From assembly GCF_000172975.1 (NCBI RefSeq), contig NZ_ABTR02000001.1, forward strand, positions 1,216,501 to 1,280,500: DNA of 64,000 nucleotides, in the 5' to 3' direction. The position numbers and the translations under genes are program-made. The stretch is from Dethiosulfovibrio peptidovorans DSM 11002 (lineage in GTDB: Bacteria > Synergistota > Synergistia > Synergistales > Dethiosulfovibrionaceae). Within the stretch, counting starts at the first letter, position 1, and every line of letters begins with the position of its first letter. Below are positions 33,987 through 43,263 of the stretch, in pieces. The notes below the pieces were generated by a model, which was not told the origin of the DNA, did not search any database, and was given only the letters and a program-made list of their open reading frames with translations.

Positions 33987-35429
33987 ATGTCGGGAGTCAT
34001 GCTGTCTTCCGGGATAGCCCTCTGGTTTCTTCTGGGTTCTCTGGTCTCCTGGCAGGCCCGTCGAAGAAGCGGAAGCGGCCTTTCCGATTATTTTCTGGCG
34101 AATCGAGCGGTAGGTGGTTTCGTATCGGCCCTGACCTACAGCGCCACCACCTACAGCGCCTTCATGATGGTCGGCCTAGTGGGGCTCACCTACAGGACCG
34201 GTGTGGCGGCTCTGGGTTTCGAGTTCACCTATCTGATCTTCACCGTGTTGTTGCTGGTCCTCTTCGCCCCCAGATACTGGGCGGCGGGACGGGCCTTCGA
34301 CCTGGTAAGCCCTACCGAGCTTCTGTCGTTCCGTTATGGTAGCAGGAAGGTCGGTTTTGCCGCGGCCTGTCTCTGTCTGGTCATGCTTATACCCTATGCC
34401 TCGGTTCAGCTCATGGGGGTGGGGTATTTGCTGGAGACTTTGTCTGGCGGCGCCATTCCCTTCGTGGCCGGTTCCGGGGCGGCGGCCCTGATAGCAGTGA
34501 CCTTCTGCCTGGCCGGGATGAGGTCAGTAGCTTGGACCGACAGCCTTCAGGCGTTGGTTATGTTCGTGGCCAGCCTCCTTTTGACTGCCTTCGTCGTCAT
34601 ACGCTTCTTTCCGGACGGCTTTGTCCTGGCCGTGTCGGAGAATCCGGATCTGCTCAAGGTCAACTGGTCCCTGCCTATGTATCTGGGGCTTACCCTGCCC
34701 TGGGCGTTCTTCGCAGTGACCAATCCCCAGGTCGTCCAGAGGCTCTACACGCCGGAGAATCCCCGAAGCCTCAGGAACATGATCCTCGGATTTTCCGGTT
34801 TCGGTCTGATATATACCCTCATATGCGGACTTTTGGGGTTCTCCGTCGCCATAATAAATCCGGGGCTGGAGAACGCCGACAGGGCCATGCCGGTGCTGTT
34901 GTCCCAGGTTCCGGTGGCTCTGGGACTGGTCGTTACTGTCAGCATAATGGCGGCGGCGGTGTCCACCCTGAACTCGGTGGTGCTGACCCTGAGCTCCATG
35001 TTCGGACGGGACGTAGCTCGCCCTCTTAGCCCCGGGATGTCGGAGGAGGGAGAGCTTCATGTCGGAAGGCTGATGATACCGGTCGTGGCTGTGGCCTGTT
35101 TCCTCTTCGCCCAGTTCCGTTTCGACCTCATAGTGGTGCTCTCCGCCATGGCCTCGGGAGGCCTGCTGATGCAGCTTCCAGCCGTGTTGGGGGCCTTTTT
35201 CTGGCGCAGGGGCACCGCCTGGGGCGCTCTTTCGAGCCTGGTGATAGGAGGGGCCGTGGTAGCCGGGCTCAGTCTGGCCGGCTTGAAACCCATGGGACAG
35301 TGGCCGGCCCTGTGGGGATTGGCGATTTCTTCCGTGACCTTCGTGGTGGTCAGTCTTTTCACATCCCCTCCGGAGAACTGTTCTCGGTTTTTCTACGGTA
35401 TGAAAGGCGAGATGGAGGGACATTTTTAA
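33987..35429 (+). CDS. sodium:solute symporter (SSS family)
   Basis: This protein of about 480 residues has about 13 hydrophobic segments and the SSS pattern (SDYFLANRAVGGF near 31-43, then ALTYSATTYSAFMMVGLVG). It imports an unknown solute with Na+ and resembles the pantothenate/proline branch. The ATG at 33987 is used because it follows the stop of the small subunit by two bases; the longer open frame overlaps that gene in another frame. A NiaR regulator upstream and an amidohydrolase downstream hint at a nitrogenous or vitamin-related substrate, which is inference. Confidence 0.87.
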   Translation: MSGVMLSSGIALWFLLGSLVSWQARRRSGSGLSDYFLANRAVGGFVSALTYSATTYSAFMMVGLVGLTYRTGVAALGFEFTYLIFTVLLLVLFAPRYWAAGRAFDLVSPTELLSFRYGSRKVGFAAACLCLVMLIPYASVQLMGVGYLLETLSGGAIPFVAGSGAAALIAVTFCLAGMRSVAWTDSLQALVMFVASLLLTAFVVIRFFPDGFVLAVSENPDLLKVNWSLPMYLGLTLPWAFFAVTNPQVVQRLYTPENPRSLRNMILGFSGFGLIYTLICGLLGFSVAIINPGLENADRAMPVLLSQVPVALGLVVTVSIMAAAVSTLNSVVLTLSSMFGRDVARPLSPGMSEEGELHVGRLMIPVVAVACFLFAQFRFDLIVVLSAMASGGLLMQLPAVLGAFFWRRGTAWGALSSLVIGGAVVAGLSLAGLKPMGQWPALWGLAISSVTFVVVSLFTSPPENCSRFFYGMKGEMEGHF

Positions 35430-35480
35430 AGTACAATATCCCCTGAAGGTGTTTATATCTTCCTGACAGGGGGTAACGAG

Positions 35481-36695
35481 ATGAAAGACCGTGCCGTGAA
35501 CAGGGCGAGGCTGAGGGATTCCATAGAGACTCTAGGTCGAGTCGGTCTGGACGATTCGGGTTTCAGGACCAGGCTGGCCCTGGACGACGGGGATAAGGCG
35601 GGCCGGGACCTGCTGGTCTCCTGGCTGGAGGCCTCGGGGTTGGAGGTCAAGGTCGATTCCATTGGAAATATCTTCGGCATCCTTCCCGGGGATGAGCCGG
35701 GGGATCCGGTCATGTTGGGTTCCCACATAGACACGGTCCGACATGCCGGAAAATTCGACGGCTGCGTCGGCGTTCTCGGAGGTCTGGAGGTGCTTAGGAC
35801 CGTGGCGGAGAGGGGGATCTCTCACCGTCGATCCCTGGCTGTGGCGGCCTTCACCAACGAGGAGGGGGCCAGGTTCGCTCCGGACATGATGGGCAGTCTC
35901 GTCTTGGCCGAGGAGGTCTCGGTCGAGGATATGTATTCCCACGTGGACGACGACGGCGTCTCGGTGGGAGAGGAGCTCGAGAGGATAGGATATAGAGGTT
36001 CCGACCGGGTAAGGCCGTCGGCTTATCTCGAGATCCACGTGGAGCAGGGGCCCTATCTGGACATGAAGGGAGTTCCTCTCGGCGTGGTCGACGGAGTCCA
36101 GGGGATCGCATGGTGGCAGGGGCGCTACGTCGGCCAGGCCAACCACGCAGGGACGACCCCTATGGGAATGAGGAACGACTCTCTGCTGGCGGTATCCCAC
36201 CTTCACGTGAAGATGACCGAGCTTGCCGAAAGCATGGGCGGATGTGCCACCATAGGCAGGATCTCCGTCGATCCCCACATAATAAACGTGATACCAGGGG
36301 AGACCGGCTTCACCCTGGACCTTCGCCATCCCGACAGGGAGAAGTTCGCCTCTATGAAGGAGGAGGCGGAGGGGACCATGGACGAACTGGCAGAACGTTT
36401 CGGCCTCGAGGTCCGATATTCCCGGGAGGCCGACGTCGCCCCCGTCTCCTTCGACGAAGAGCTGGTCTCGATGATCCAGTCGGTGGCGGACGAAAGAGGG
36501 CTCTCTTCCACTCATCTGTGGAGCGGAGCGGGACACGATGCCCAGATCATGTCCCACATAGTTCCCTCCGCGATGATATTCGTGCCGTCTATAGGGGGCA
36601 AGAGCCACTGCCCCCAGGAGGACAGCGATTTCGATCAGATAGCCGACGGGGTCGACGTGCTCTTAGAGTGTGCCGTGAGGCTGGCGAATCGATAG
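35481..36695 (+). CDS. M20-family Zn amidohydrolase (N-carbamoyl-amino-acid hydrolase/allantoate amidohydrolase type)
   Basis: This 404-residue enzyme is a dinuclear zinc hydrolase of the HyuC/AllC branch. The metal motifs are GSHIDTVRHAGKFDG near 76-90, TNEEGARF near 123-130, the HVEQGPYLD stretch near 185-193, and SGAGHDAQ near 351-358. The branch cleaves N-carbamoyl or ureido bonds, releasing an amino acid, CO2 and ammonia. It fits a lifestyle based on amino acids. It lies 51 bases after the symporter gene, which may import its substrate. Exact specificity is open. Confidence 0.87.
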   Translation: MKDRAVNRARLRDSIETLGRVGLDDSGFRTRLALDDGDKAGRDLLVSWLEASGLEVKVDSIGNIFGILPGDEPGDPVMLGSHIDTVRHAGKFDGCVGVLGGLEVLRTVAERGISHRRSLAVAAFTNEEGARFAPDMMGSLVLAEEVSVEDMYSHVDDDGVSVGEELERIGYRGSDRVRPSAYLEIHVEQGPYLDMKGVPLGVVDGVQGIAWWQGRYVGQANHAGTTPMGMRNDSLLAVSHLHVKMTELAESMGGCATIGRISVDPHIINVIPGETGFTLDLRHPDREKFASMKEEAEGTMDELAERFGLEVRYSREADVAPVSFDEELVSMIQSVADERGLSSTHLWSGAGHDAQIMSHIVPSAMIFVPSIGGKSHCPQEDSDFDQIADGVDVLLECAVRLANR

Positions 36696-36756
36696 ACGAG
36701 ACGGAAAGGACGGGGTCGCACACGAAGCGGATTGCCGACTGTCTCCCCAGAAATTG

Positions 36757-36792
36757 GCAAACGGTCATGGCGGTATAGCCGTGACCGTTTGC
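36757..36792. terminator. strong hairpin between the amidohydrolase and alanine symporter genes
   Basis: GCAAACGGTCA and TGACCGTTTGC form a perfect 11-bp stem extended inward by GGC/GCC. It lies between convergent genes and could terminate both. T runs on either side are short, so it is a weaker terminator than the others in the window. The remaining bases from 36696 to 36831 hold nothing else I can support. Confidence 0.55.
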
Positions 36793-36831
36793 TTGGTTAT
36801 GTCGTGGATCTCCATCAAGTGGGATCTTGGG

Positions 36832-38211
36832 TTAGGAGAACTCCCCTTCTCTCCATCTCATGGAGCCGGAGAAGTAGTCGTTTTTGAGTTTTTTGATCTC
36901 CGGAGTGAGGGTCAGAAGGCCGATCATGTTGGGAATTATCACCATGGCCAGCAGTATGTCCAGAACGTAGAAGAGGGACGACAGCCCTCCCAGGGCTCCC
37001 CAAAAGATGGCGGCGACGTAGACGGTCCTCATAAAGAGGCTGAATCGATAACCGAATAGGAATTCGGCCTGTTTTTCTCCGTAGTACACCAGGGTTATTA
37101 TGGTCGATATTACGAAAAGGGTCAGGGATATGGATATGGCCGTCGAGCCTATTTTGTCGCCGAAGACGGAGGAGAACGCATAGAGAGGCATGGTGGCCGC
37201 GTCCTTCGCCGGCAAGGCGGTCCAGGCTCCGGACACTATTATGGCCAGTCCCGTTACGGTGCATATTATCATAGTGTCGGCCACGATCTCGAATATGCCC
37301 CAGCAGGCCTGTCTACAGGGATGGTCGGTCACGGCGGTGCTGTGGGCTATCGGAGCGGTTCCCATTCCGGCCTCGTTGGAGTAGGTCCCTCTGGCTATTC
37401 CCCATCGCAGCGTCGCTATTATCCCGGCACCGCCGAATCCGCCTATCGAGGCGGTAGGGGTGAAGGCCGAACGGAATATCAGCGACAGGGCCTCGGGTAT
37501 CTCGGACAGGTTGACCGCCAGCACCATCAGGGCGCCGATTATAAAGCATACGGCCATGGCTGGCACCATGATCTCGGCCACCTTCCCTATCCTGGTGATC
37601 CCTCCGAAGACGACCAGTCCCACCAGCACGGCCAGTACCGTCCCGGCTGCTATGCTTGATACTCCCAACTCGTTAACCGATCGAACCACCGAAAGGGACT
37701 GGGTGGCTATGGACGGTATGATCTCCAGCATCAGACAGAAGGAGAATGTCAGGCTGAGCCATCTGCCGATCCTTCCTCCGACGCCTTTCTTCAGGTAGTA
37801 CATAGGACCTCCGACGAACTCTCCTCTGGCGTTTTTCTCCCTGTAATGGACTCCCAGGGCTATCTCGGAGAATTTGGATGCACAGCCTATGGCCGCTACT
37901 ACCCACATCCAAAAGATCGCCCCCGGGCCACCGAAGGCCACTGCCACCGATACCCCTATTATGTTGGCCGCTCCGACCGTCGAGGCCAGGGCCGCAGTAG
38001 TGGCCTGAAACGGCGATATAGTTCCCTCTCCGTCCCTTTTGGAGGAGAAGATCTTTCCGAAAGTCTCCCTCAGTATCCTGCCGCAGTACTTGAACTGAAA
38101 GAAGCCGAGGGAGACCGTCAGCCAGACGCCCCCTCCGAACAGGAGTATCCGCATGGGCCATCCCCAAAGCCAGTTGGACAAGGCGGATATGAGTTCGTTA
38201 AACCCCATCAT
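36832..38211 (-). CDS. sodium:alanine symporter (AGCS family)
   Basis: This 459-residue protein has about ten hydrophobic segments and AGCS signatures: GGPMYYLKKGVG near 138, the GTYSNEAGMGTAPIAH stretch near 274-289, and SKFSEIALGVHYRE near 112. It imports alanine, glycine or a related amino acid with Na+. The promoter at 38251-38279 is near-consensus, so it is transcribed alone. It stops about 160 bases before the amidohydrolase gene in convergent orientation. Confidence 0.9.
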   Translation of the reverse strand: MMGFNELISALSNWLWGWPMRILLFGGGVWLTVSLGFFQFKYCGRILRETFGKIFSSKRDGEGTISPFQATTAALASTVGAANIIGVSVAVAFGGPGAIFWMWVVAAIGCASKFSEIALGVHYREKNARGEFVGGPMYYLKKGVGGRIGRWLSLTFSFCLMLEIIPSIATQSLSVVRSVNELGVSSIAAGTVLAVLVGLVVFGGITRIGKVAEIMVPAMAVCFIIGALMVLAVNLSEIPEALSLIFRSAFTPTASIGGFGGAGIIATLRWGIARGTYSNEAGMGTAPIAHSTAVTDHPCRQACWGIFEIVADTMIICTVTGLAIIVSGAWTALPAKDAATMPLYAFSSVFGDKIGSTAISISLTLFVISTIITLVYYGEKQAEFLFGYRFSLFMRTVYVAAIFWGALGGLSSLFYVLDILLAMVIIPNMIGLLTLTPEIKKLKNDYFSGSMRWREGEFS

Positions 38212-38250
38212 GGCACCATTCCCTTCCCGGTAGAATTGAAACTATCTTTC

Positions 38251-38279
38251 AGTATAGGTTTATTTGCTGAGGATATCAA
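38251..38279 (-). promoter_or_regulatory. sigma-70 promoter of the alanine symporter gene
   Basis: On the minus strand TTGATA (38274-38279) and TATACT (38251-38256) are separated by exactly 17 bases, about 40 bases before the ATG. Slightly upstream an interrupted repeat (GTATtATCA...TGATAC, about 38315-38332) could be an operator. Confidence 0.65.
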
Positions 38280-38350
38280 GCAAGATAATCTATTTCGATG
38301 TATTTGAAATTTTGTATTATCAAAATGATACTCTTTATCTTTTTTTGACA

Positions 38351-38385
38351 AAAAAGAGGGACCTCGCAAAGGAGGTCCCTCTTTG
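38351..38385 (-). terminator. terminator of the kip/pxp-type operon
   Basis: AAAGAGGGACCTC and GAGGTCCCTCTTT form a perfect 13-bp stem with a six-base loop, followed on the minus strand by a T run. It lies 18 bases past the stop of the DUF1445 gene, the last of the operon. Confidence 0.88.
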
Positions 38386-38402
38386 GGAGCGTTTTCGAGA
38401 GA

Positions 38403-39200
38403 TCAAAACACCGCCAGATCGGCATCCTTGGGGTCCAGTATCATCATGTGTCCCGGGGCGTGGGTTATCGCGAAGGGAGGTTTGCTGGCCATCAGCGCCG
38501 CCTGGGGCGTCACGCCGCATCCCCAGAAGACCGGGACCTCGCCGGGACGGATCGTGACCGAGTCGCCGAAGTCGGGTTTGGAAATGTCCTTTATCCCTAT
38601 CGCCTCAGGGTCTCCTACGTGAACCGGGGCTCCGTGTACTCCCGGGAAGCGCCCTGTGCACAGAACCGCCTTGGGAACCTGTCTCGCCGGGATGGGCCTC
38701 ATGCTGACCACCATAGGCCCAGACAGCCGACCGGCCGGACTGCACTTCATGGAGGTAATGTACATGGGAACGTTGCGGTTTTCCTCGATGTGCCTTATCG
38801 GAATATTCGCCTCCATGAGGGCGCTCTCGAAGGAGAAGGAGCAGCCTAGGAGGAAGCCGACCAGGTCGTCTCGCCAGTAGGAGCTTACGTCGGTGGGCTC
38901 GTCGATATTGACGCCGTTTTCCCAGACCACGTATCTCGGAATATCCCTGGATATGTCCGAGCCGGGGGCCATTATCCTGGCCTCGGTGTCGCCCGGTTCG
39001 GTGATGTCCAGTATGGGGCAGGGGGTCGGGTTTCTCTGGGCGAAGACGAGGAAGTCGTAGGCCCAGTCCTTGGGGAGGACTATCAGATTGGCCTGAACCC
39101 TTCCCTTGCACATTCCCGGGGTGGGCTTGGTCCATTCCCCTCTTCTGATTATCTCCCTGACCTCTTGGGGCGTAGATCCGCCGTAGTCCGTGGCTTTCAT
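38403..39200 (-). CDS. DUF1445/YcsI family protein (putative hydro-lyase)
   Basis: This 265-residue protein carries the YcsI-family patterns: [17 protein letters not shown] near 27-43, [10 protein letters not shown] near 114, and the [12 protein letters not shown] stretch near 228. Related proteins are annotated as hydro-lyases; a D-glutamate cyclase domain is known in a eukaryotic relative, which would link it to 5-oxoproline. It is the last gene of the operon, and its start overlaps the end of pxpA. In B. subtilis ycsI is in the same operon type (ycsF-ycsG-ycsI-kipI-kipA). Confidence 0.87.
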   Translation of the reverse strand: MKATDYGGSTPQEVREIIRRGEWTKPTPGMCKGRVQANLIVLPKDWAYDFLVFAQRNPTPCPILDITEPGDTEARIMAPGSDISRDIPRYVVWENGVNIDEPTDVSSYWRDDLVGFLLGCSFSFESALMEANIPIRHIEENRNVPMYITSMKCSPAGRLSGPMVVSMRPIPARQVPKAVLCTGRFPGVHGAPVHVGDPEAIGIKDISKPDFGDSVTIRPGEVPVFWGCGVTPQAALMASKPPFAITHAPGHMMILDPKDADLAVF

Positions 39201-39970
39201 AGTTTCAGCACCTCCCTGAGATTGGCTATCTCTATTCCCTCCGCCTCCAGCGTATTTCTGAGCTCTCTGGACATCTCCACCGCCTCGGCGGTGTCGCCGT
39301 GTAGACAGATCGACTGGGGGCGAAGCTCTATATCCTCTCCGGACAGGGTGGTGACGATGCCCTCTTTTATCATCCTGACCACCCTGGACGCCGCTTCGTC
39401 GGAGTCGTGTATGACCGCTCCCTCCATGCTCCTGGGGACGAGGGTCCCGTCGGCCATGTAGGCTCGATCCGCGAAGGCCTCCGAAGCGAAGGGAACGCCC
39501 GTTTCCTCCGCCGCCTTCTGGAACAGCGATCCCGACAGCCCCATGAGGATCAGGTTATCCCCTCCGTCCTTCACGGCACCGGCTATGGCCCTGGCCATCT
39601 CTAGGTCCTTGGCCGCGGTATTGTACATGGCTCCGTGGGGTTTGACGTGCTGTAGCGAGGTTCCCGTAGCCCTACAGGCTGCGGAAAGGGCCCCTATCTG
39701 GTAGAGACAGTCGGCGTAGACCTGGTCGGGGGTACACTTCAGGTTTCTCCGTCCAAACCCGACCAGGTCGGGGTAGCCCGGATGGGCCCCTATGGCGACG
39801 CCTCTGGACGAGGCCATTTTCACCGTCTCGACCATGACCGACGGGTCTCCTGCGTGAAAGCCGCAGGCCACGTTGGCGGAGGAGACGCTTTCCAGGACCT
39901 GGCCGTCCTTTCCCATGGTGTAGGCGCCGAAGCTCTCGCCCAGATCACTGTTCAGATCTATCTTGTACAT
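39197..39970 (-). CDS. pxpA: 5-oxoprolinase subunit A (LamB/YcsF family)
   Basis: This 257-residue cytoplasmic protein starts with the family signature [12 protein letters not shown]. It has [13 protein letters not shown] near 29-41, GAHPGYPD near 57-64, and [10 protein letters not shown] near 105-114. With PxpB and PxpC it forms the ATP-dependent prokaryotic 5-oxoprolinase that turns 5-oxoproline into glutamate. All three subunits are encoded here in the order B, C, A. It overlaps the DUF1445 gene by four bases and follows pxpC by 16 bases. Confidence 0.93.
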   Translation of the reverse strand: MYKIDLNSDLGESFGAYTMGKDGQVLESVSSANVACGFHAGDPSVMVETVKMASSRGVAIGAHPGYPDLVGFGRRNLKCTPDQVYADCLYQIGALSAACRATGTSLQHVKPHGAMYNTAAKDLEMARAIAGAVKDGGDNLILMGLSGSLFQKAAEETGVPFASEAFADRAYMADGTLVPRSMEGAVIHDSDEAASRVVRMIKEGIVTTLSGEDIELRPQSICLHGDTAEAVEMSRELRNTLEAEGIEIANLREVLKL

Positions 39971-39986
39971 CTACGTCATGCCTCCT

Positions 39987-41051
39987 CTAGATTTTCTCCC
40001 ATTGGACCTCGTAGGTTTCGCCGTCGACGGTGATGCGACATTGTCCCTCCGTCGTCGGTTCGGACCGTTCCCTTTCGTCTCTCGTCGGATCGGCTATCCA
40101 GCCTTCAAGGGCCAGTCTGAGGGACTCCAGTCGACCCTTTTCCTCCCTGGCCTCGATTATGGCCTGATCCTGGCTCATGGCGGAGAAACGTACCGGTTGT
40201 CCCGGGAGCCTCTGGGCAAGCCTTGCCACCGAGTTGGCCGTGAGGACCGCTATCTTCGTATAGCCTCCAGTGGTTTGTCTGTCCGCCATCATTACGATCG
40301 GTTGACCGTGTCCCGGAACCTGAACCGCCCCGAGACATATGGCGTCGGAGACTATGTCCGCACCGTCGACGTGTTCTATGGTCGGTCCCTCCATGCGGTA
40401 GCCCATTCGGTCCGCCGCGGCGGAGACGACGTATTCCTCGGATAGGAAGGTCTTTATTCCCTCGTCGGTGAAGAGATCGTCCTGAGGGCCGGGTACCACG
40501 TCCATCGGTCGGGAGGGGGAATAGTCCGGCCTGAGTTCTTCGGGGCATACGAAGCCGACGCACCTCTCCCCTAGGATGTAGGGAGAGCCTGTGTCCAGCT
40601 CGTCTCCGGCCTTGAGGGCTCTGCCCTGGAGGCCGCCTATCTTTCCCCTCAGGTAGGTGGAGCGGCTTCCCATGAGAGGCGGCACGTCTATTCCTCCGGA
40701 GACGCATAGATAGCCTCTGCACAGGCCGTCCTTCATCCCGGAGAAGGAGACAACGTCGCCGTCCTTTACCGCGACGGTCGTCCAGGGTTGTACGTGGGTT
40801 CCGTTGACCGTCATGCCCAGGTCTCCTCCGGCGAGAGCCACGATTCCACTTCCTTGAACCGAGAGCTTTGGGCCCACGACGGTTATCTCCAGGGCGGCAG
40901 CCCCTGGGTCGTTGTGGACCATGATGTTTCCTCTGCGAAGCGCCATGGGATCCATCGCTCCCGCTACGGGCATCCCTATGGCCTGATGTCCCCATCTGCC
41001 CAGGTCCTGCACGGTGGTCAATATGCCTGGAGATCGGACGAGCAGCTTCAT
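39987..41051 (-). CDS. pxpC: 5-oxoprolinase subunit C (KipA/AHS2 family)
   Basis: This 354-residue protein has the AHS2 pattern: PGILTTVQDLGRWGHQAIGM near 8-27, GAMDPMALRRGN near 31-42, and the GHGQPIVMMADRQTTGGY stretch near 257-274. It forms the oxoprolinase complex with PxpA and PxpB. In B. subtilis the homologue KipA counters the kinase inhibitor KipI. Its start overlaps the end of pxpB by four bases (ATGA type). Confidence 0.92.
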   Translation of the reverse strand: MKLLVRSPGILTTVQDLGRWGHQAIGMPVAGAMDPMALRRGNIMVHNDPGAAALEITVVGPKLSVQGSGIVALAGGDLGMTVNGTHVQPWTTVAVKDGDVVSFSGMKDGLCRGYLCVSGGIDVPPLMGSRSTYLRGKIGGLQGRALKAGDELDTGSPYILGERCVGFVCPEELRPDYSPSRPMDVVPGPQDDLFTDEGIKTFLSEEYVVSAAADRMGYRMEGPTIEHVDGADIVSDAICLGAVQVPGHGQPIVMMADRQTTGGYTKIAVLTANSVARLAQRLPGQPVRFSAMSQDQAIIEAREEKGRLESLRLALEGWIADPTRDERERSEPTTEGQCRITVDGETYEVQWEKI

Positions 41052-41791
41052 AGTGTCCCATCTCCTTTCTCGACTATCTCCAGCTCGTAGGCGTTTTTAA
41101 TCGCCTTTTCCCTGATGTCCAGATATTCGTCCTCCCCGACCGGGCGGAATCGAATCCAGAGCCCTGCTTCGAGAAGGGTGGCGGGTTCTCTGGCCGGGTC
41201 GTACATCACCAGGGGTGTGCGCCCTATAAGCTGCCAGCCTCCGGGGCTGTCTATTGGGTAGATCCCGGTCTGCTTGCCCGCTATGCCGACGCTGCCCGCC
41301 GGTATCAGCTCTCTGGGGGTCTCCAGTCTGGGGGTGGCTATGGATTCGTCCATTCCTCCCAGATAGGAGAATCCGGGGGTGAAGCCCAGCATGTAGCAGT
41401 AGCAGCTGTTGGAGCAGTGACGGTGTATGACCTCTTCCTCGGATATCCCGTGGTATCTCGCCACCGATTCCAGATCCGGTCCGTATTCGCCGCCGTAGCA
41501 TACCGGAATGATAGCCTCTTTGGATCCTATCTTGACTTGCTCGTCTATCGATCCAATCCCGGCCGATATTTCCTCTCGAAGCCTGTCCAGGTCCGTCTCC
41601 ACAGGGTCGAAGTAGACGGCCAGTGATCGATATGTGGGCATTAGCTCCATGATGCCGGGAACGGGACGGGCCTCCAGTCTGGATCTAAGAGCCTGTACCT
41701 TGGCGTTTATCTCCAGGGCTATGGCGTTTCCGAAATCGACGACCAGGCAGGAATCTCCGGCTGGCCGTATCCTTGGTTCTATCTCGTTCAT
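41048..41791 (-). CDS. pxpB: 5-oxoprolinase subunit B (KipI/AHS1 family)
   Basis: This 247-residue protein has the AHS1 signature: CYGGEYGPDLESVA near 97-110, then YMLGFTPGFSYLGGMDE near 132-148, ATPRLETPRELIPAGSVG and SPGGWQLIGRTP. It pairs with PxpC in the oxoprolinase. In B. subtilis, KipI also inhibits the sporulation kinase KinA, which is not expected to apply here. A hairpin (41816-41840) lies between it and the upstream NRAMP gene and may tune expression within the operon. Confidence 0.92.
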   Translation of the reverse strand: MNEIEPRIRPAGDSCLVVDFGNAIALEINAKVQALRSRLEARPVPGIMELMPTYRSLAVYFDPVETDLDRLREEISAGIGSIDEQVKIGSKEAIIPVCYGGEYGPDLESVARYHGISEEEVIHRHCSNSCYCYMLGFTPGFSYLGGMDESIATPRLETPRELIPAGSVGIAGKQTGIYPIDSPGGWQLIGRTPLVMYDPAREPATLLEAGLWIRFRPVGEDEYLDIREKAIKNAYELEIVEKGDGTL

Positions 41792-41815
41792 CGGCGTCTC
41801 CTCCTAATCGACGTG

Positions 41816-41840
41816 GCCGGGAGCATCGTAGGCTCCCGGC
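41816..41840 (-). terminator. intra-operon hairpin between the NRAMP and pxpB genes
   Basis: GCCGGGAGC and GCTCCCGGC form a perfect 9-bp stem with a short loop. On the minus strand there is no T run after it, so partial termination or mRNA protection is more likely than a full stop. Confidence 0.5.
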
Positions 41841-41872
41841 TTCATTATAGTCCTACGGTCGATAGCGTCCTA

Positions 41873-43096
41873 TCAGGAGAACAGCGCCATGATCTTGCTC
41901 AGGGATTTGACTCCCATCCACATGGTGAAGGCAGCCATGACGTAGCCTATGATGGACATCCACATGGGGTGTCTGTAGTTTCCGACGATGTCCTTTCTGT
42001 GGGCCGCTAGAAGCACCGATATCAGGGCCAGAGGCAGTATAAGCCCGTTGATCGATCCGGCGAAGATCAGCAGAGCCACCGGTTTGCCTATCGTAGCGAG
42101 TATTGCGGTGGAGAAAACTATAAACCCTATCATCCAGGCCCTGTAGTGATCTCCTACCGATTTGAAAAGCGTTCTGAGGAAGGATATGGACGTGTAGGAG
42201 GCACCTATGACAGAGGTGACCCCGGCGGCCCAGAGGATTACCCCGAAGATCTTGTAGCCCAGGTCTCCCGCTCCAATCTGGAAGGCCGATGCGGGGGGAT
42301 TGGTCGGGTCGAGGGGGTGCCCCATCATGACGACTCCCAGGATCGCCAGGAAGAGGAGGAACCTCATGACTCCGGTTATGGCTACGGCGTTGATGGACCC
42401 CTTGCTTATGGCGCCGATGTTTTCCTCTCCGGTGAGGCCGGCGTCTATTATCCTGTGGGCTCCGGCGAAGGAGATGTATCCTCCGACGGTTCCTCCGACA
42501 AGTGTGAGGACGATCATCCAGTCGATATGGGAGGGTAGCACGGCCTCTTTAAGGGCGGCTCCTACCGGAGGCTGGGTCTTGAAAACCATGAACAGCACCA
42601 TGGCTATCATCACGAAGCCCAAAATCTGGGTGAACTTGTCCATGGCGTTGCCCATCTCCTTGCGGAGGAAAATGAATATTGCTATGAGGGCGCTGATCGT
42701 CGCTCCGACCGGTATGGGAAGGCCGGTCAGGACGTTGACTCCCATGGCCGCCCCTCCTACGTTGCCTATGTTGAAAACCAGACCGCCTAGGGCTACAGCG
42801 AAGGCTATGAAATATCCTAGGCCCGGAAGCACCTTGTTCGCCACGTCCTGGGCCCTCATTCCCGATACCGCCAGTATCCTCCAGATGTTCATCTGGACCA
42901 CTATATCGATCAGCACCGACGCCAGTATGGCGAAGGCGAAGGCCAGCTGCATCTTCTCCGTAAAAACCGCCGTCTGGGTCAGGAATCCCGGACCTATGGC
43001 GGATGTGGCCATTAAGAAGGCCGCTCCCATCAGCACGCTTAAAGTGCTGCCCTGTTTCGCCTTTTCGTCTCCTAAAGTGATCTTTTCCGTGGACAT
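41873..43096 (-). CDS. NRAMP-family transporter (YcsG-like)
   Basis: This protein of about 407 residues has 11 or so hydrophobic segments and a family pattern GPGFLTQTA near 34-42. The ATG at 43096 is preferred because GGAGGT is eight bases ahead of it; the open frame continues 64 codons further without good signals. NRAMP proteins move divalent metals, but the YcsG branch in kip/pxp operons is separate and may carry another solute, such as an oxoproline-linked one (inference). It is the first gene of the operon behind a sigma-54-type promoter. Confidence 0.85.
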   Translation of the reverse strand: MSTEKITLGDEKAKQGSTLSVLMGAAFLMATSAIGPGFLTQTAVFTEKMQLAFAFAILASVLIDIVVQMNIWRILAVSGMRAQDVANKVLPGLGYFIAFAVALGGLVFNIGNVGGAAMGVNVLTGLPIPVGATISALIAIFIFLRKEMGNAMDKFTQILGFVMIAMVLFMVFKTQPPVGAALKEAVLPSHIDWMIVLTLVGGTVGGYISFAGAHRIIDAGLTGEENIGAISKGSINAVAITGVMRFLLFLAILGVVMMGHPLDPTNPPASAFQIGAGDLGYKIFGVILWAAGVTSVIGASYTSISFLRTLFKSVGDHYRAWMIGFIVFSTAILATIGKPVALLIFAGSINGLILPLALISVLLAAHRKDIVGNYRHPMWMSIIGYVMAAFTMWMGVKSLSKIMALFS

Positions 43097-43142
43097 AAAA
43101 GCACCTCCGATATAAAGATGATGGCTCTCTATGGAGGTATAA

Positions 43143-43157
43143 GCAAGAAAGTTGCCA
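43143..43157 (-). promoter_or_regulatory. sigma-54 (-24/-12) promoter for the NRAMP/pxp operon
   Basis: On the minus strand TGGCAACTTTCTTGC has the GG of -24 and the GC of -12 exactly ten bases apart. It agrees with TGGCA-N6-TTGC, differing from consensus mainly in the CG after TGGCA. The predicted transcript starts near 43131, about 35 bases before the start codon and its GGAGGT site. rpoN and an NtrC-type activator gene lie directly upstream on the same strand. Confidence 0.7.
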
Positions 43158-43263
43158 ATTACTATTTTTTTCTCAAGATGAAAAAATGCGGCTATTTCAG
43201 CGTTTGTGCTGTCTTCTACTTTTTGTGCCCGAAGTCCGTTCGACTCGAGTGGGTGCGAAAAGC

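Noticed and set aside
34524-35423. Minus-strand frame of about 300 codons inside the sodium symporter gene
   Set aside because: Shadow of the symporter; composition is His/Gln/Arg-rich and no motif is visible.
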